From positions 1-64,000 of the forward strand of contig CANRPC010000010.1 in the NCBI GenBank assembly GCA_947632435.1: DNA of 64,000 nucleotides. The letters run 5' to 3'. Below the pieces are notes generated by a model. That model was not told the origin of the DNA. It searched no databases and was given only the letters and a program-made list of their open reading frames with translations. Position numbers and translations under genes: made by a program. How positions within the stretch are numbered: position 1 is the first letter of the stretch; each line of letters starts with the position of its first letter. Below are positions 27,656 to 37,395 of the stretch, piece by piece. Origin of the DNA: an uncultured Bacilli bacterium (GTDB lineage Bacteria > Bacillota_I > Bacilli_A > RFN20 > CAG-449).

Positions 27656-29269
27656 ATGAAAAAAGCAAAATTATTTTTACCTTTACTATCATTATCTTTA
27701 TTTGCATGTGCCACGAATAATTCAAGTTTATCAAGTGAAACAACAAGTAAAGAAACTGATACAAATTCTGTTCAAAATACATCAGAAAAAAAAGATTTAA
27801 AACCTACAACTTTATTTATGGTTGGTGATTCTACAGTCGCTTCTTTTGATGATAATTATTATTACCCACGTTATGGATATGGAACTCAAATGGCAAATTA
27901 TTTGGATTCAACTGTAACCGTTAATAATTTGGCACTTTCTGGTCGTTCTTCAAAATCATATATTGTTGAAGCCAATTATCAAACTTTAGTTAATAGCATT
28001 AAATCAGGCGATTATTTAATGATAGGATTTGGTCATAATGACGAAAAAAATGATGATGAACTACGTTTTACAAATCCAACAGGAGACAAAGAAGATACTA
28101 CATCTTTTAAATATTATCTTTATGAATATTATATTAAACTTGCTCAAGATAAAGGAGCAACTCCAATATTATGTACACCAATTGTTAGAGCAAGTACAAG
28201 TAATAGTTATACTGGTTCTGATGGACATATTACTTCAGATGGTGATTATGCAAGTTGTATAAGAAGTTTAGGTGAAGAATTAGGTGTTACAGTTATTGAT
28301 TTAACAACTTTAACAAAAAATTTATATACAGAAATTGGCTTTGATGAAGCAATTTATTACCATGCTTGGACAACATCTTCTAGTGCATCAGTTGATAAAA
28401 CACATTTAAATATTTATGGTGCTAAAAATACGGCTTATATGATTTGCAATGCATTAAAAGAAACATCAAATAATCTAAAAAATTATGTTTTAGATGATAT
28501 AGTTGCACCTACTAAGGAAAAAGATTTAGTGGTAAATCCTAATTACAAAGAATCAACATATACTGCTTTTGATCCTAATACATATCAAGCTAACCCACAT
28601 TTTGCAAATTTCATTTCTGAAGGATGGTATGGTACTGCATTTGGTGATACTGGAGGAAGCCCAGTTTCTGATTCTAATGGATTTGTCGCAGAAGAAACTC
28701 AAGAAGGTATATTTAAAGTTGGTCAAGAAGGAACAGCATCTCCAAAAGGTAAAATTACATCTTCAAGTGATGGTTTAGCAATGATATTTAAACAAGTTTC
28801 TGTTACGAAAAATTTTGAATTAAGTGCTAAAATAAAAGTTCTTACTCAAGCTGGTGTTAAACAAGCAGGATTTGGTTTGATGTTAAGAGATGATATTTAT
28901 GTTAATCAAGCCACGCAAAATGCTGCCATTGTATCAAATTATTTAGCTTCAGGTATTTATAATAATAGTGATACAACATCTTCTGTTTTATTTAGACGTG
29001 AAAATGCTAAATTAGCTAATGAAGGTAATGCTATTAATTCGATTTATGCTGTTGATGATGAAGCAACAGCTAAAATAACACGTTTAGGACAAGCTGTTAC
29101 ATTAGAATTTACATACAAAGATCAAACATATACTAAAACATATTATGATTTTGATTTAATGGCAATTGATCAAGATTATATGTATGTTGGCATGTTTGCA
29201 ACTCGTGGAACGACAATTGAATGTAGTGAAGTAACATTTAACATTACTTCAGATGCTCAAGGTGCATAA
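27656..29269 (+). CDS. Rhamnogalacturonan acetylesterase lipoprotein (SGNH, CE12-like)
   Basis: 537 aa. The lipobox LFAC (C18) and a Ser/Thr linker place it on the outer face of the membrane. Residues about 50-270 form an SGNH esterase: GDST with nucleophile S59, GRSS at 97-100, GHND at 126-129 and the D247-x2-H250 dyad in DKTHLN. This order fits CE12 rhamnogalacturonan/pectin acetylesterases, which remove acetyl groups so that lyases can act. Residues about 310-535 add a beta-sandwich-like domain (FELSAKIKVL, FGLMLRDD), perhaps carbohydrate binding. The start at 27656 follows AAAGGAATGTTT; an ATG at 27650 is too close to that site. Confidence 0.82.
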   Translation: MKKAKLFLPLLSLSLFACATNNSSLSSETTSKETDTNSVQNTSEKKDLKPTTLFMVGDSTVASFDDNYYYPRYGYGTQMANYLDSTVTVNNLALSGRSSKSYIVEANYQTLVNSIKSGDYLMIGFGHNDEKNDDELRFTNPTGDKEDTTSFKYYLYEYYIKLAQDKGATPILCTPIVRASTSNSYTGSDGHITSDGDYASCIRSLGEELGVTVIDLTTLTKNLYTEIGFDEAIYYHAWTTSSSASVDKTHLNIYGAKNTAYMICNALKETSNNLKNYVLDDIVAPTKEKDLVVNPNYKESTYTAFDPNTYQANPHFANFISEGWYGTAFGDTGGSPVSDSNGFVAEETQEGIFKVGQEGTASPKGKITSSSDGLAMIFKQVSVTKNFELSAKIKVLTQAGVKQAGFGLMLRDDIYVNQATQNAAIVSNYLASGIYNNSDTTSSVLFRRENAKLANEGNAINSIYAVDDEATAKITRLGQAVTLEFTYKDQTYTKTYYDFDLMAIDQDYMYVGMFATRGTTIECSEVTFNITSDAQGA

Positions 29270-29278
29270 TTAAAATTA

Positions 29279-29319
29279 AAAGCTATTGTTAACATTAATT
29301 AGTTAATGGTAGCTTTTTT
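29279..29319 (+). terminator. Terminator after the CE12-like gene
   Basis: AAAGCTATTGTTAAC (29279-29293) pairs with GTTAATGGTAGCTTT (29302-29316), 15 bp with three G-U pairs, then Ts. Confidence 0.85.
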
Positions 29320-29347
29320 ATTAAAAAATTTTTTTAAAATATAATTC

Positions 29348-29376
29348 TTGCATTTTGTAATATATTAAACTAAAAT
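29348..29376 (+). promoter_or_regulatory. Promoter of the lipoprotein/LRR gene pair
   Basis: TTGCAT (29348-29353), 17-bp spacer, TAAAAT (29371-29376). Confidence 0.65.
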
Positions 29377-29409
29377 TTTATTTATTATTTATAAGGAGAG
29401 GGAAATTTA

Positions 29410-30813
29410 ATGAAAAGGAATCGTATTGTATCCTTAATAACCTTGCTTTCTCTTGGTATTGTTGGTTGTACAAGTAATAGTTCGTCTAGTTCTATAAAAA
29501 GTACTAGTAATCAACAAACTTCTGAAACAACATCTAAAGATACTTCAGAAGCAACATCAGAAAGCACATCTATGACTCAAACAACAAGTGAAGTTAGTTC
29601 TAATAGTGAAGCTAGTTCTAGTAGTGAAGTAAGTTCTAGCAAAGAAGATAATAAACTTAAACAACAAATTTTGGATGAATTAAAAGGTAATGTTGCTTTT
29701 AAAGGTGAACTTTATAAAAAAACTACAAATGGCAATACTTTATTAAGTAATGCAGAACTTATTTATGGTAATGATAAAGTTTATTTTTCAAATGGTAATT
29801 CCGTTGGTGAAACAATTTATAAAAATAATGATGATGCTATGAAATATGCATTATCTTTAAAAAATCAAGTAAGTGAATCAAAAGTTGGTCAATGGACTGA
29901 CTATGCTAATGTCTTTGATTCTCTTCAAATTAGTGATTTTGAAAAAGTAGCAGATAATAAATTTGCACTTTCAAAAGAAAAATTTCAAGATGTTATCATG
30001 CTTTTGTCATTTTTTAAAGATGTTAAGTCTGAATTACAAGCTGTAGAAATATATACAAAAGAAGATGCATTTGAAAAAATGGAAATTACTTTAAAAGAAG
30101 TAAGTGAAACAGAATCAACATATGTTCCATTTGCTACATGGCAAAAAGAAACTTATAAAGAAGTTAAAAATAAACCTGTTCCTTATGAAGAAAAACAAGA
30201 ACATCAAACCTTACAGGACGCTTTGACAATGTTAAAAACAGCTTCTTATAAAGCTAGTTATAAAGTAGAGGAATCTGGACAAGAAGAAAATTTCACTTTT
30301 ACCTATGTTGAAAATGCTGTTGATTATTCTCAAAGTAATCGTGGCGAAGGCATTGCAAAAGTTGAAGATAAATATTTTTTCTATACTCGTTTATTAGATG
30401 AAATTACAAGAAGAGATGAAGCAACTGAAGAAGATTTCTTAGCTACTAGACCAAGTTTTGAAGGTGAATTTTCTTTTGCTTTATTTGAAGATAAAGGTAA
30501 TGGAAAATATGAAACATATGATGATTATGCAGATGGAAAATTAATTGCTAAACAATTAGCGCCTTATTTTGTTACTGAAGGAAAAGTTAAAGAACTTGCT
30601 TCATACGCGGTTGATTTATCTATTAGTTTAAGTTCTTCATTAGTTCAAGAGATTTCCTTTAATTTTACTAAAGATGATGGAACTAAAGGAAATGTAGTAA
30701 TAACTTATTCCGACATTAATTCTGCGACATTAGATTTTGATTTAAGTATTCTTTCTACTTTAGTAGATGGTGGTCAAGGCTCTTGGGGCGATGGACCTCA
30801 AGAAGATTTTTAA
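29410..30813 (+). CDS. Lipoprotein of unknown function
   Basis: 467 aa. The signal peptide ends GIVGC (C20), and a Ser/Thr/Glu-rich linker runs to about residue 78. The folded part has two similar halves, beginning LKGNVAFKGELYKK and LKTASYKASYKVEE, each a beta-rich module, with an overall look like lipid- or ligand-binding sandwich lipoproteins. I do not recognise the family. AAGGAGAGGG precedes the ATG. The next gene starts 10 nt later, so the two proteins may act together at the cell surface. Confidence 0.65.
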   Translation: MKRNRIVSLITLLSLGIVGCTSNSSSSSIKSTSNQQTSETTSKDTSEATSESTSMTQTTSEVSSNSEASSSSEVSSSKEDNKLKQQILDELKGNVAFKGELYKKTTNGNTLLSNAELIYGNDKVYFSNGNSVGETIYKNNDDAMKYALSLKNQVSESKVGQWTDYANVFDSLQISDFEKVADNKFALSKEKFQDVIMLLSFFKDVKSELQAVEIYTKEDAFEKMEITLKEVSETESTYVPFATWQKETYKEVKNKPVPYEEKQEHQTLQDALTMLKTASYKASYKVEESGQEENFTFTYVENAVDYSQSNRGEGIAKVEDKYFFYTRLLDEITRRDEATEEDFLATRPSFEGEFSFALFEDKGNGKYETYDDYADGKLIAKQLAPYFVTEGKVKELASYAVDLSISLSSSLVQEISFNFTKDDGTKGNVVITYSDINSATLDFDLSILSTLVDGGQGSWGDGPQEDF

Positions 30814-30823
30814 AGCGAGGTAA

Positions 30824-33772
30824 ATGAATATGAAAAAGAAATATGGTTTATTCATATGTGGTTCACTCCTTTTAACATTAGGATCATATCTTACTTATAA
30901 TTCTATAAAAAAACCAAATGAATTTTTTGAAAAAGGTCAATCAGGATTTCAAGAAAATGGACCTAAATTAATTCTTGGTAATGGTGAAGATTTAGGAGAA
31001 AGTGAAAATGTTTCTCCAACAATAAAAGTTCAAGTTAGTGATGTTAATGAAAGTAATCAACGTTCAATACGTTTTATCGCGGCAATATCAACATTAAATG
31101 TAAATGCTTCTTTTAAAAGAACAATGTATGATAAAACTACATCCTCTGTTACTAAAGAAGAAGAAACATTTAAAGTTACAACAGCTTATTCTTATCTTCA
31201 AGATGGAGAAGAAATTCTATATCCAAATGAATATGGTGAACAATATCATTATTTTATAACATATACGATGAACAATATTCCAGAAGAAAATTGGTTAGAT
31301 GTTTTAAATGTAACAGTCAAAGTCGATTCTCTTTCTAAAAATATTAAAGCAAATGTTGCAGGTAGTTTAATTTCAAATCTTAGTTTGAACCAAAATTTAA
31401 CTTATGAAGCACTTAGTGATGGAACTTATGAAGTAAAACCAGCTAGTACAAGTATTACTTCAGCACATATTTCAAGTTATTATGGAGAAATGCAAGAACC
31501 AAATGTTGCAAGTTCTTTTGGTAAAGTAAGTTCAATTGCAAGTCGTGCTTTTGATGGCTGTAGTTCATTAGTTGATTTAGTTATACCTGATACACTTGAA
31601 AAATTTGGAAATCAAGCTTTTAGAAATTGCTCTAGCCTTGTAGAATTAACATTACCTACATCATTGAAAAATGGTGGCGATGATTTGTGTTATTATGGAT
31701 TAACATCTTTAAAAACAATTTATTATAACGCCGCGGAAATGACTGGTAGTTTTACTGATGGTATTGAAGCAGAAATTGATGATATTTATTTTTCTAAGAG
31801 TGTTAAAAAAATTCCAAGTGGATTTTTCCGTGATAATTTTAAAGTTAAAAACATGCATTATGAAGGTAGTAAAGAGGAATGGGCTGATGTAGATAAAGGC
31901 TCAACAAATTATTGCTTTGATGATGGTATTGTTATTTGTCAAGATACTTTGGAAGTCACTATTAATTTCCATTTTGAAGGATATTCTTTAACTGTAGATG
32001 AAACTCAATATGAAGATTTATATACTTTAAAAGCATACGAAGGTGAAAAAATTAATATTCCTCAGTTAGATAATACTTTAGATAAGTTTTTTTCTGGTTG
32101 GTATAGTACAGAAACATTTGATGAAGATAGTAAATTAACTAGTAAACAACTTACTTTAGATGGATCAAGCCAAGAACTAAATTACTATGCTAAATTTGAG
32201 GAAATGAATACTAATGGTCTAACAGTTGAAAGTGCACTAAGTTTAACGCCTGGAATGACAAGTGAAGTTATTCATTTAACAAATGAATCTCCATGTGCAT
32301 ACTTTATTTATACACCTCAAGAAACTGATTATTATTACTTTAAAGATATTTATAAAGAGTCAACATTTGATAGTAAAGTTTTTTTACAAGATGTTACTGA
32401 TTATATGAGTGAAGGTAAAATTACTACTAGTCAATATAATGCAATTTCTTCTGATGTTAAAGATAAAATTTATAATGATGATGGTAATGGTAATAGCAAA
32501 TGTGGATTAGGTTATTTATTAGAAAAAGATCATACTTATATTTATAGAATACAAAAATATAATTTATCTGGTAATATTGAAGGTGATGTAAAAGTAAATT
32601 TCTTTACTCAAGATGGTGATAGAGAAGAAGAAGCTGAAGTCATTAATTATTTAGAGGAAAAAGATTCCGCGATTCATGCTCCAGGAACTTCTAGATATTA
32701 TTCATTTACACCTAGTGAAAATAAAGTTGCACGTGTTGAAGTAACTTCAACTTTAGCTATATCTAGTTGCAAAATTAGTATTTCCAAAGATGGTTCAGAA
32801 ATAAAGAGTATAACATATTCATCTACATCATCTCATATTGATATGGAATTTGAAGCAAATCAAACTTATCTTATTTCTGTTGCTAATACAAGTTCATTTA
32901 GTGTTGGGGCTATTACTACAGATGGTAAAGGTGAATTTAAAATATCAATTGGTGAAGTTCCAGCTGGTGAAACTCCAGAAAATGGAATACCATTTTATGA
33001 TGATGAAGAACATTTAGGACAAGACATTCAAGTTGATTGGGCAAAAGGTTCAACAATACAATATTACACGTCTAGTTATGGTAATGATAAAGTAACTTTC
33101 TCAGATGTATATTATTCATTTAAACCAACAAAAAATGTAAGTTATAGATTTGAAACAACAGGTATTTCAACTAGTAGTAGTAAATTTATGGTACAAATTA
33201 CTCAAGGTGTTTCAACTATTGCCTCTACAGGTTCACTTTATAAAAGAAGTTCTTCATATGGTTCTTCATCTAATGATTATTATATAAGTCCTGCGTATAA
33301 CGATATTTCAAAAATTATAAATTTTGAAGCTGATAAAGAATATGTTATTCGTTTCTTAGGTCAAGTTAATGGTTCTGTTTGTACTCAAAATGTAACATTT
33401 AAATTTACGGAATTAGAATCTACATCTTCTTTAGAATCACCTCATGAATTAATAGGTGATGGATATAAAACAACATCTACTTCTGAAATTGTAAATTTCC
33501 AAGAAACTGGAATAAATGGATATGGCGTTACAGAATATTTCAAAATTACAATAGCAAATTTAGATTGTAATTATATTGACTTAAGAAGTGATGCTGATAT
33601 TGAAATTTATTCTTTAGAAACTTCTTCTCCTGTTAGTATTTTTAGTGGCAGAACTTCAAATGGTACTTTGACTGGTGATTTTAAATTGGAAGTTGGTAAA
33701 ACTTATATTATCGCTATTAAAAATTATTCAGCAGATGAAGGAATTCGTATTCGCTTTAAAAATAGCCAATAA
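30824..33772 (+). CDS. BspA-like leucine-rich-repeat surface protein
   Basis: 982 aa (a start at 30830, MKKKYG, is equally possible; GCGAGGT lies upstream). An N-terminal hydrophobic helix without a lipobox cysteine acts as signal or anchor. Residues about 225-330 hold LRR_5/BspA repeats (ASRAFDGCSSLVDLVIPDTL, NQAFRNCSSLVELTLP). An InlB B-type repeat follows (ISGWY-like FFSGWYSTETFDEDSKLT), then three or more beta-sandwich domains with the YYSFTPSENK/YYSFKPTKNV pattern typical of PPC-like domains. It probably binds host or plant-fibre ligands. No LPxTG sorting signal is present. Confidence 0.75.
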   Translation: MNMKKKYGLFICGSLLLTLGSYLTYNSIKKPNEFFEKGQSGFQENGPKLILGNGEDLGESENVSPTIKVQVSDVNESNQRSIRFIAAISTLNVNASFKRTMYDKTTSSVTKEEETFKVTTAYSYLQDGEEILYPNEYGEQYHYFITYTMNNIPEENWLDVLNVTVKVDSLSKNIKANVAGSLISNLSLNQNLTYEALSDGTYEVKPASTSITSAHISSYYGEMQEPNVASSFGKVSSIASRAFDGCSSLVDLVIPDTLEKFGNQAFRNCSSLVELTLPTSLKNGGDDLCYYGLTSLKTIYYNAAEMTGSFTDGIEAEIDDIYFSKSVKKIPSGFFRDNFKVKNMHYEGSKEEWADVDKGSTNYCFDDGIVICQDTLEVTINFHFEGYSLTVDETQYEDLYTLKAYEGEKINIPQLDNTLDKFFSGWYSTETFDEDSKLTSKQLTLDGSSQELNYYAKFEEMNTNGLTVESALSLTPGMTSEVIHLTNESPCAYFIYTPQETDYYYFKDIYKESTFDSKVFLQDVTDYMSEGKITTSQYNAISSDVKDKIYNDDGNGNSKCGLGYLLEKDHTYIYRIQKYNLSGNIEGDVKVNFFTQDGDREEEAEVINYLEEKDSAIHAPGTSRYYSFTPSENKVARVEVTSTLAISSCKISISKDGSEIKSITYSSTSSHIDMEFEANQTYLISVANTSSFSVGAITTDGKGEFKISIGEVPAGETPENGIPFYDDEEHLGQDIQVDWAKGSTIQYYTSSYGNDKVTFSDVYYSFKPTKNVSYRFETTGISTSSSKFMVQITQGVSTIASTGSLYKRSSSYGSSSNDYYISPAYNDISKIINFEADKEYVIRFLGQVNGSVCTQNVTFKFTELESTSSLESPHELIGDGYKTTSTSEIVNFQETGINGYGVTEYFKITIANLDCNYIDLRSDADIEIYSLETSSPVSIFSGRTSNGTLTGDFKLEVGKTYIIAIKNYSADEGIRIRFKNSQ

Positions 33773-33790
33773 TTAAAAAATATTAATAAA

Positions 33791-33828
33791 AAAATCCTGC
33801 TTTAATTTAATATGGCAGGATTTTTTTT
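33791..33828. terminator. Bidirectional terminator
   Basis: AAAATCCTGC (33791-33800) pairs with GCAGGATTTT (33815-33824), flanked by A and T runs. It serves both the LRR gene and the convergent gene at 33842. Confidence 0.85.
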
Positions 33829-33841
33829 AAATTAAATTTTA

Positions 33842-34357
33842 TTATTTTCTTTTAAATTTATCTTTTAAATTATTTTTTAATATCGTTCTTGCTTCTTCTA
33901 AAGAGCCATGAGTTATTGATGATTTATTAATAATATGATATTGCATTTTTGATATATATAAATAAAAATAATTATTGTCTTCGATTACTCCATATAAATC
34001 AGTATATTTTGCTTTAACAATGGTTTGAAAAAGATTACCTTTTGCTTGAGTAATTGTTAAATATTCATCATCTAAGGTATATATTTCTATAGCCTCATAT
34101 ATCGCATTTTTATAATTCTTTTTATAAAAATAATTACAAACTAAAAAACAAAGTGGTGCAAATAACACTGCTAATACAATTAATATAATTCCTGAAATGA
34201 TATCTTGATCAAAGGTTTTATTTAAAATGCTATTGAAACCTAAAATTAAAAATGTTAGAGAAAAAATAATAATTATTACTCCTGATAAAATTCTTAAGGG
34301 AAATTTAGCAAATACATAGTTTTTATTATTATTTAATTTTGCTTTAAATTCAACCAT
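33842..34357 (-). CDS. YcxB-like membrane protein
   Basis: 171 aa. Two membrane segments (about residues 21-44 and 53-80) are followed by a C-terminal domain of about 80 residues (EIYTLDDEYLTITQAKGN ... FYLYISKMQYHIINKSSI) resembling the YcxB/bacterial PH-like domain. Function is unknown. AAGGAGATATATT precedes the ATG. It has its own bidirectional terminator and is probably monocistronic, since another terminator lies between it and the gene at 34479. Confidence 0.65.
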   Translation of the reverse strand: MVEFKAKLNNNKNYVFAKFPLRILSGVIIIIFSLTFLILGFNSILNKTFDQDIISGIILIVLAVLFAPLCFLVCNYFYKKNYKNAIYEAIEIYTLDDEYLTITQAKGNLFQTIVKAKYTDLYGVIEDNNYFYLYISKMQYHIINKSSITHGSLEEARTILKNNLKDKFKRK

Positions 34358-34425
34358 AATATATCTCCTTAAAATATAAATATTTTTGACAAAATTATTT
34401 TAACATAAAATAAATAATAATTAAT

Positions 34426-34467
34426 AAAAAAAGAGAAACTTACTTAATATTAGTTTATTTCTCTTTT
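34426..34467 (-). terminator. Terminator after the 34479-34937 gene
   Basis: On the minus strand AAAAGAGAAA pairs with TTTCTCTTTT (34467-34458 with 34438-34429), followed by Ts. Confidence 0.75.
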
Positions 34468-34478
34468 CACGTAATTAT

Positions 34479-34937
34479 TTATTTTTTATTAAAATTCCCT
34501 TTATATAAATAATATTTATTTCCTGCTTTTATAACATCTACTTCTTCTAAATCATTTTTTAAATAAATTTTCATGCCATCTTTAATATAAGCTTGATTAT
34601 CAAAATTAATACAAATTTTAATTTCCTCTAATTTATAAATATAATAAGGAGTTTTATTTTTATCTAGTACTACACTATATAAATCTAAATTATGTTTACC
34701 ATAAATTACTAGTACTAAATTATTCATTTCTCCATATACAGTTTGAGAAAGTAAAGCATCTTTTTTATAGATAACAAATTCATCATGATTTTTTTTGTAA
34801 ATGTTTTCAATTTTAATATCCATTAGGGATTCATTTAAATTCTTTTTTGTTTTTTTCCAAAATTTTTGAATTGCGTTGTCTTTTTTTTGACCTTTTTGAT
34901 CAACTATTTCAACATCAACAACTTCTTTTTCTTGCAT
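34479..34937 (-). CDS. Hypothetical protein
   Basis: 152 aa, no signal peptide or membrane segment. It is Lys-rich at the N-terminus, with a beta-rich body (FVIYKKDALLSQTVYGEMNN, KTPYYIYKLEEIKI, GNKYYLYKGN). Not recognised. The ATG at 34935-34937 follows GAGGTTTTATT. It lies between a pectate-lyase-like lipoprotein gene 38 bp upstream and the YcxB-like gene; expression from the lyase promoter is possible because no terminator separates those two. Confidence 0.55.
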   Translation of the reverse strand: MQEKEVVDVEIVDQKGQKKDNAIQKFWKKTKKNLNESLMDIKIENIYKKNHDEFVIYKKDALLSQTVYGEMNNLVLVIYGKHNLDLYSVVLDKNKTPYYIYKLEEIKICINFDNQAYIKDGMKIYLKNDLEEVDVIKAGNKYYLYKGNFNKK

Positions 34938-34975
34938 AATAAAACCTCATTTATTTATATGTAAGAAAATATAAA

Positions 34976-36706
34976 CTATGCTTCAATTGCTCCAATATCG
35001 ACATTATTTTTAACTCTTTGATTTAAATTAAAATCATAATTTCCTAATGAAGAATCACTTTCACCTTTGTTAATTACATATGGTGAATCACTTATAAAAT
35101 TATTATCAACAGTAAATTCTTGATAAATCATTTGACAATTAAATAGTGAATTAAAAGCATTAACACCTATTTGTTCCTTATTAAACATTGCAAAATTAAC
35201 ATCGCTTTCATTTACATTTAATTGATAAATTAAATTATTTGTAAATTTTAAATTCTTAGTATAATTTTCATTAAAATCTGTAGCAATAAATGAACCACTT
35301 GTTTTTTTAAGAATTAAATTATTTTTTAATTCAATATTATCTACTTTAGCAAAAATTACTTCTGCATATTTAGTTTCTAATGAATTATCAATAAAAGTGT
35401 TATTTAAAATTAAAGTATCTTTTACTACACCCGTTGCATTTTCTTCATATCCGCCTATTCTTAAAGCAGTTACTCGATTATCATGGCATAAATTGCTTCT
35501 AACAATAATATTTTTTACAGGGTAATTATCTTGTCTTTCTTCACTTCCGATTTCAATTCCATATTGACAATCAACAACTTCATTATATTGTAAAAGGATA
35601 TCTCTTGCTCCATCTACATATAAACCTGCACAATCTGCATAACTACAATCACTGTGATAAATATAATTTTTTGCGGCTAAGCAATAACGAGGTTGATCTA
35701 ATTCTTTTGTTGAACAATAACCAGCATTTCCGTAAAAATCAATTCCAATGTTTGTGTTATTTTCTACACGATTTTCTAAAACATAAATATATTCACAATT
35801 TCCACTTACTGAGATATTTTCTGACCAACCATTAATGTTGTCATGGCAATAATTATTGATTAAAGCAACATTATTTATCGCTTTTGATTGCTCACCAAAA
35901 AGCAAAATTGCATTTGCTCCAGCATTTGTATCTTTTTCAGGATTAGTTGAAGTTGTTTCAATATGATGAACTTCACAATTTCTAATAATTATATGATTTT
36001 GATTGTTGCCCCAAAAAGCAATACCACAGGCACTATTTCCTTTAATATCTTTAATTTCGATATTTTCTAAAATGAAATAGCAAGAATTTCCATCAACTTG
36101 AAATCCGTATGATTCTTTACCTCTTGAAGAATTTGTAATTATTACTTTTTCATCTTTATAAGGACGAATTGAAACATAAGCATCTTCTCTTCCTTGACAA
36201 TTGATAAAATATCCATCGCCATTTTTGCGATCATAAGTTCCACCTTTTAAATATAAAGTCATTCCTGGTTTTAAATTATCAAATGCTTCTTGTAATTCAT
36301 AAGGAGAATTAAAAGAACCATCACCATTTCCATCAGGTGAAGCATAAATAACATTATTTGTTACTTCTTTTGAACTATCATATTCACCTAATGTTTTGAC
36401 TTTATTTACAAAATTAGTATCTTGTATTGTTGCTCCATCAAAATAAGCATTCATTTTTGTTTCATAAGGTGTATTAATTCCTTCAAAAGAAGATTGAAAA
36501 CTACTAGAAGAAGAATTTTCACTTGAACTTGTTTGATTTAAGGTTGAAGTTTCATTTGTAGTTTGGCTATTAATACTTTCTTGTTGTTCACTTGTAGAAT
36601 ATGATGTTTCTTGCGATTCTTTATCTTTTAAAGAAGAAGAAGCATTTTGTGAACAAGAAAATAAGACACATAATAATGCTAAAGATGTTAATTTTAATTT
36701 TTTCAT
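34976..36706 (-). CDS. Pectate-lyase-like (PL9-type) beta-helix lipoprotein
   Basis: 576 aa. Lipobox LFSC (C18), then a Ser/Thr/Gln linker to about residue 75. The segment IYASPDGNGDGSFNSPYELQEA and PGMTLYLKGGTYD are characteristic of the N-terminal coil of PL9 pectate lyases and related right-handed beta-helices. The remaining 400 residues are coils rich in Asn ladders (HIIIRNCEVHHI, ILLQYNEVVDCQ, LILNNTFIDN). It is probably a surface enzyme cleaving polygalacturonate or rhamnogalacturonan. Catalytic residues were not identified with certainty. The ATG at 36704-36706 follows GGAGAT; an upstream in-frame ATG overlaps that site. Confidence 0.75.
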   Translation of the reverse strand: MKKLKLTSLALLCVLFSCSQNASSSLKDKESQETSYSTSEQQESINSQTTNETSTLNQTSSSENSSSSSFQSSFEGINTPYETKMNAYFDGATIQDTNFVNKVKTLGEYDSSKEVTNNVIYASPDGNGDGSFNSPYELQEAFDNLKPGMTLYLKGGTYDRKNGDGYFINCQGREDAYVSIRPYKDEKVIITNSSRGKESYGFQVDGNSCYFILENIEIKDIKGNSACGIAFWGNNQNHIIIRNCEVHHIETTSTNPEKDTNAGANAILLFGEQSKAINNVALINNYCHDNINGWSENISVSGNCEYIYVLENRVENNTNIGIDFYGNAGYCSTKELDQPRYCLAAKNYIYHSDCSYADCAGLYVDGARDILLQYNEVVDCQYGIEIGSEERQDNYPVKNIIVRSNLCHDNRVTALRIGGYEENATGVVKDTLILNNTFIDNSLETKYAEVIFAKVDNIELKNNLILKKTSGSFIATDFNENYTKNLKFTNNLIYQLNVNESDVNFAMFNKEQIGVNAFNSLFNCQMIYQEFTVDNNFISDSPYVINKGESDSSLGNYDFNLNQRVKNNVDIGAIEA

Positions 36707-36737
36707 AATAATAATCTCCAATAAACAAATCTATAGT

Positions 36738-36749
36738 AACAAATTTGTT
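36738..36749. promoter_or_regulatory. 12-bp perfect palindrome upstream of the PL9-like gene
   Basis: AACAAATTTGTT lies in the 110-bp space between the divergent PL9-like and SpoIVFA-like genes, 32 bp from the lyase start. A regulator could bind here, but short AT palindromes arise easily by chance. Confidence 0.3.
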
Positions 36750-36816
36750 TGTTTTTATATATGTATATTAGCATAAATAAGATTTAAAAATCATATGTAT
36801 TAATGAGGAAATAGAA

Positions 36817-37395
36817 ATGAATACGTATGAAGAAATAAAAAATAAAATTGAAGGCAAGAAAAAAACACATAAGATCTTAAGAATTATAGAGGTATTTTTT
36901 ATTATTCTTATCTTTGTTTTATCTTTTATGATTTATGCTGATAAAGATGAAGATGGAAAATTTTTTAAAAAATATTTTAACATTGATATTTCTTTTAAAG
37001 ATTTTAATGATAAAGTTGGTTTATTTATGTCTAATATGTTAGCCAATTTTAATATTTTTATTAAAGATGAACCTTCAATAAAAGAAGTTGATGCATCGAT
37101 ATATTATCAAAAATTAGGGAATAATTATTTTGCATATGAAAGTCAAGAAATCCCTATGCTTTTTTATGGTAAAATTCTTTCAGTTGAAGAATCTTTAAAT
37201 TCCTATAATGTGAATGTCTATTATAAAAACGGAATTAATGCTTGTTATTATGAAGTTATAAATTCCCATGTAAAAAAAGGTGATTTATTAAATAAAGGTG
37301 ATTCTTTAGGAACATATGAAGAAAAATTTAAAGCAATATTTGCTAAAGATAATAAAATTATAAGTTATGAGGAAGTTTTACTTGCCAAAGATTAG
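36817..37395 (+). CDS. SpoIVFA-like membrane protein
   Basis: 192 aa. One membrane helix (about residues 20-41), then an exported region ending in a degenerate LytM/lipoyl-like domain (FYGKILSVEE ... GDLLNKGDSLGTYEEKF). This layout and the following site-2 protease gene match SpoIVFA, which in Bacillus holds and regulates the SpoIVFB protease. The Zn ligands of true M23 peptidases are missing, as in SpoIVFA. It overlaps the protease gene by 14 bp when the TTG start of that gene is used. Whether this organism forms spores is not shown by the window. Confidence 0.6.
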   Translation: MNTYEEIKNKIEGKKKTHKILRIIEVFFIILIFVLSFMIYADKDEDGKFFKKYFNIDISFKDFNDKVGLFMSNMLANFNIFIKDEPSIKEVDASIYYQKLGNNYFAYESQEIPMLFYGKILSVEESLNSYNVNVYYKNGINACYYEVINSHVKKGDLLNKGDSLGTYEEKFKAIFAKDNKIISYEEVLLAKD

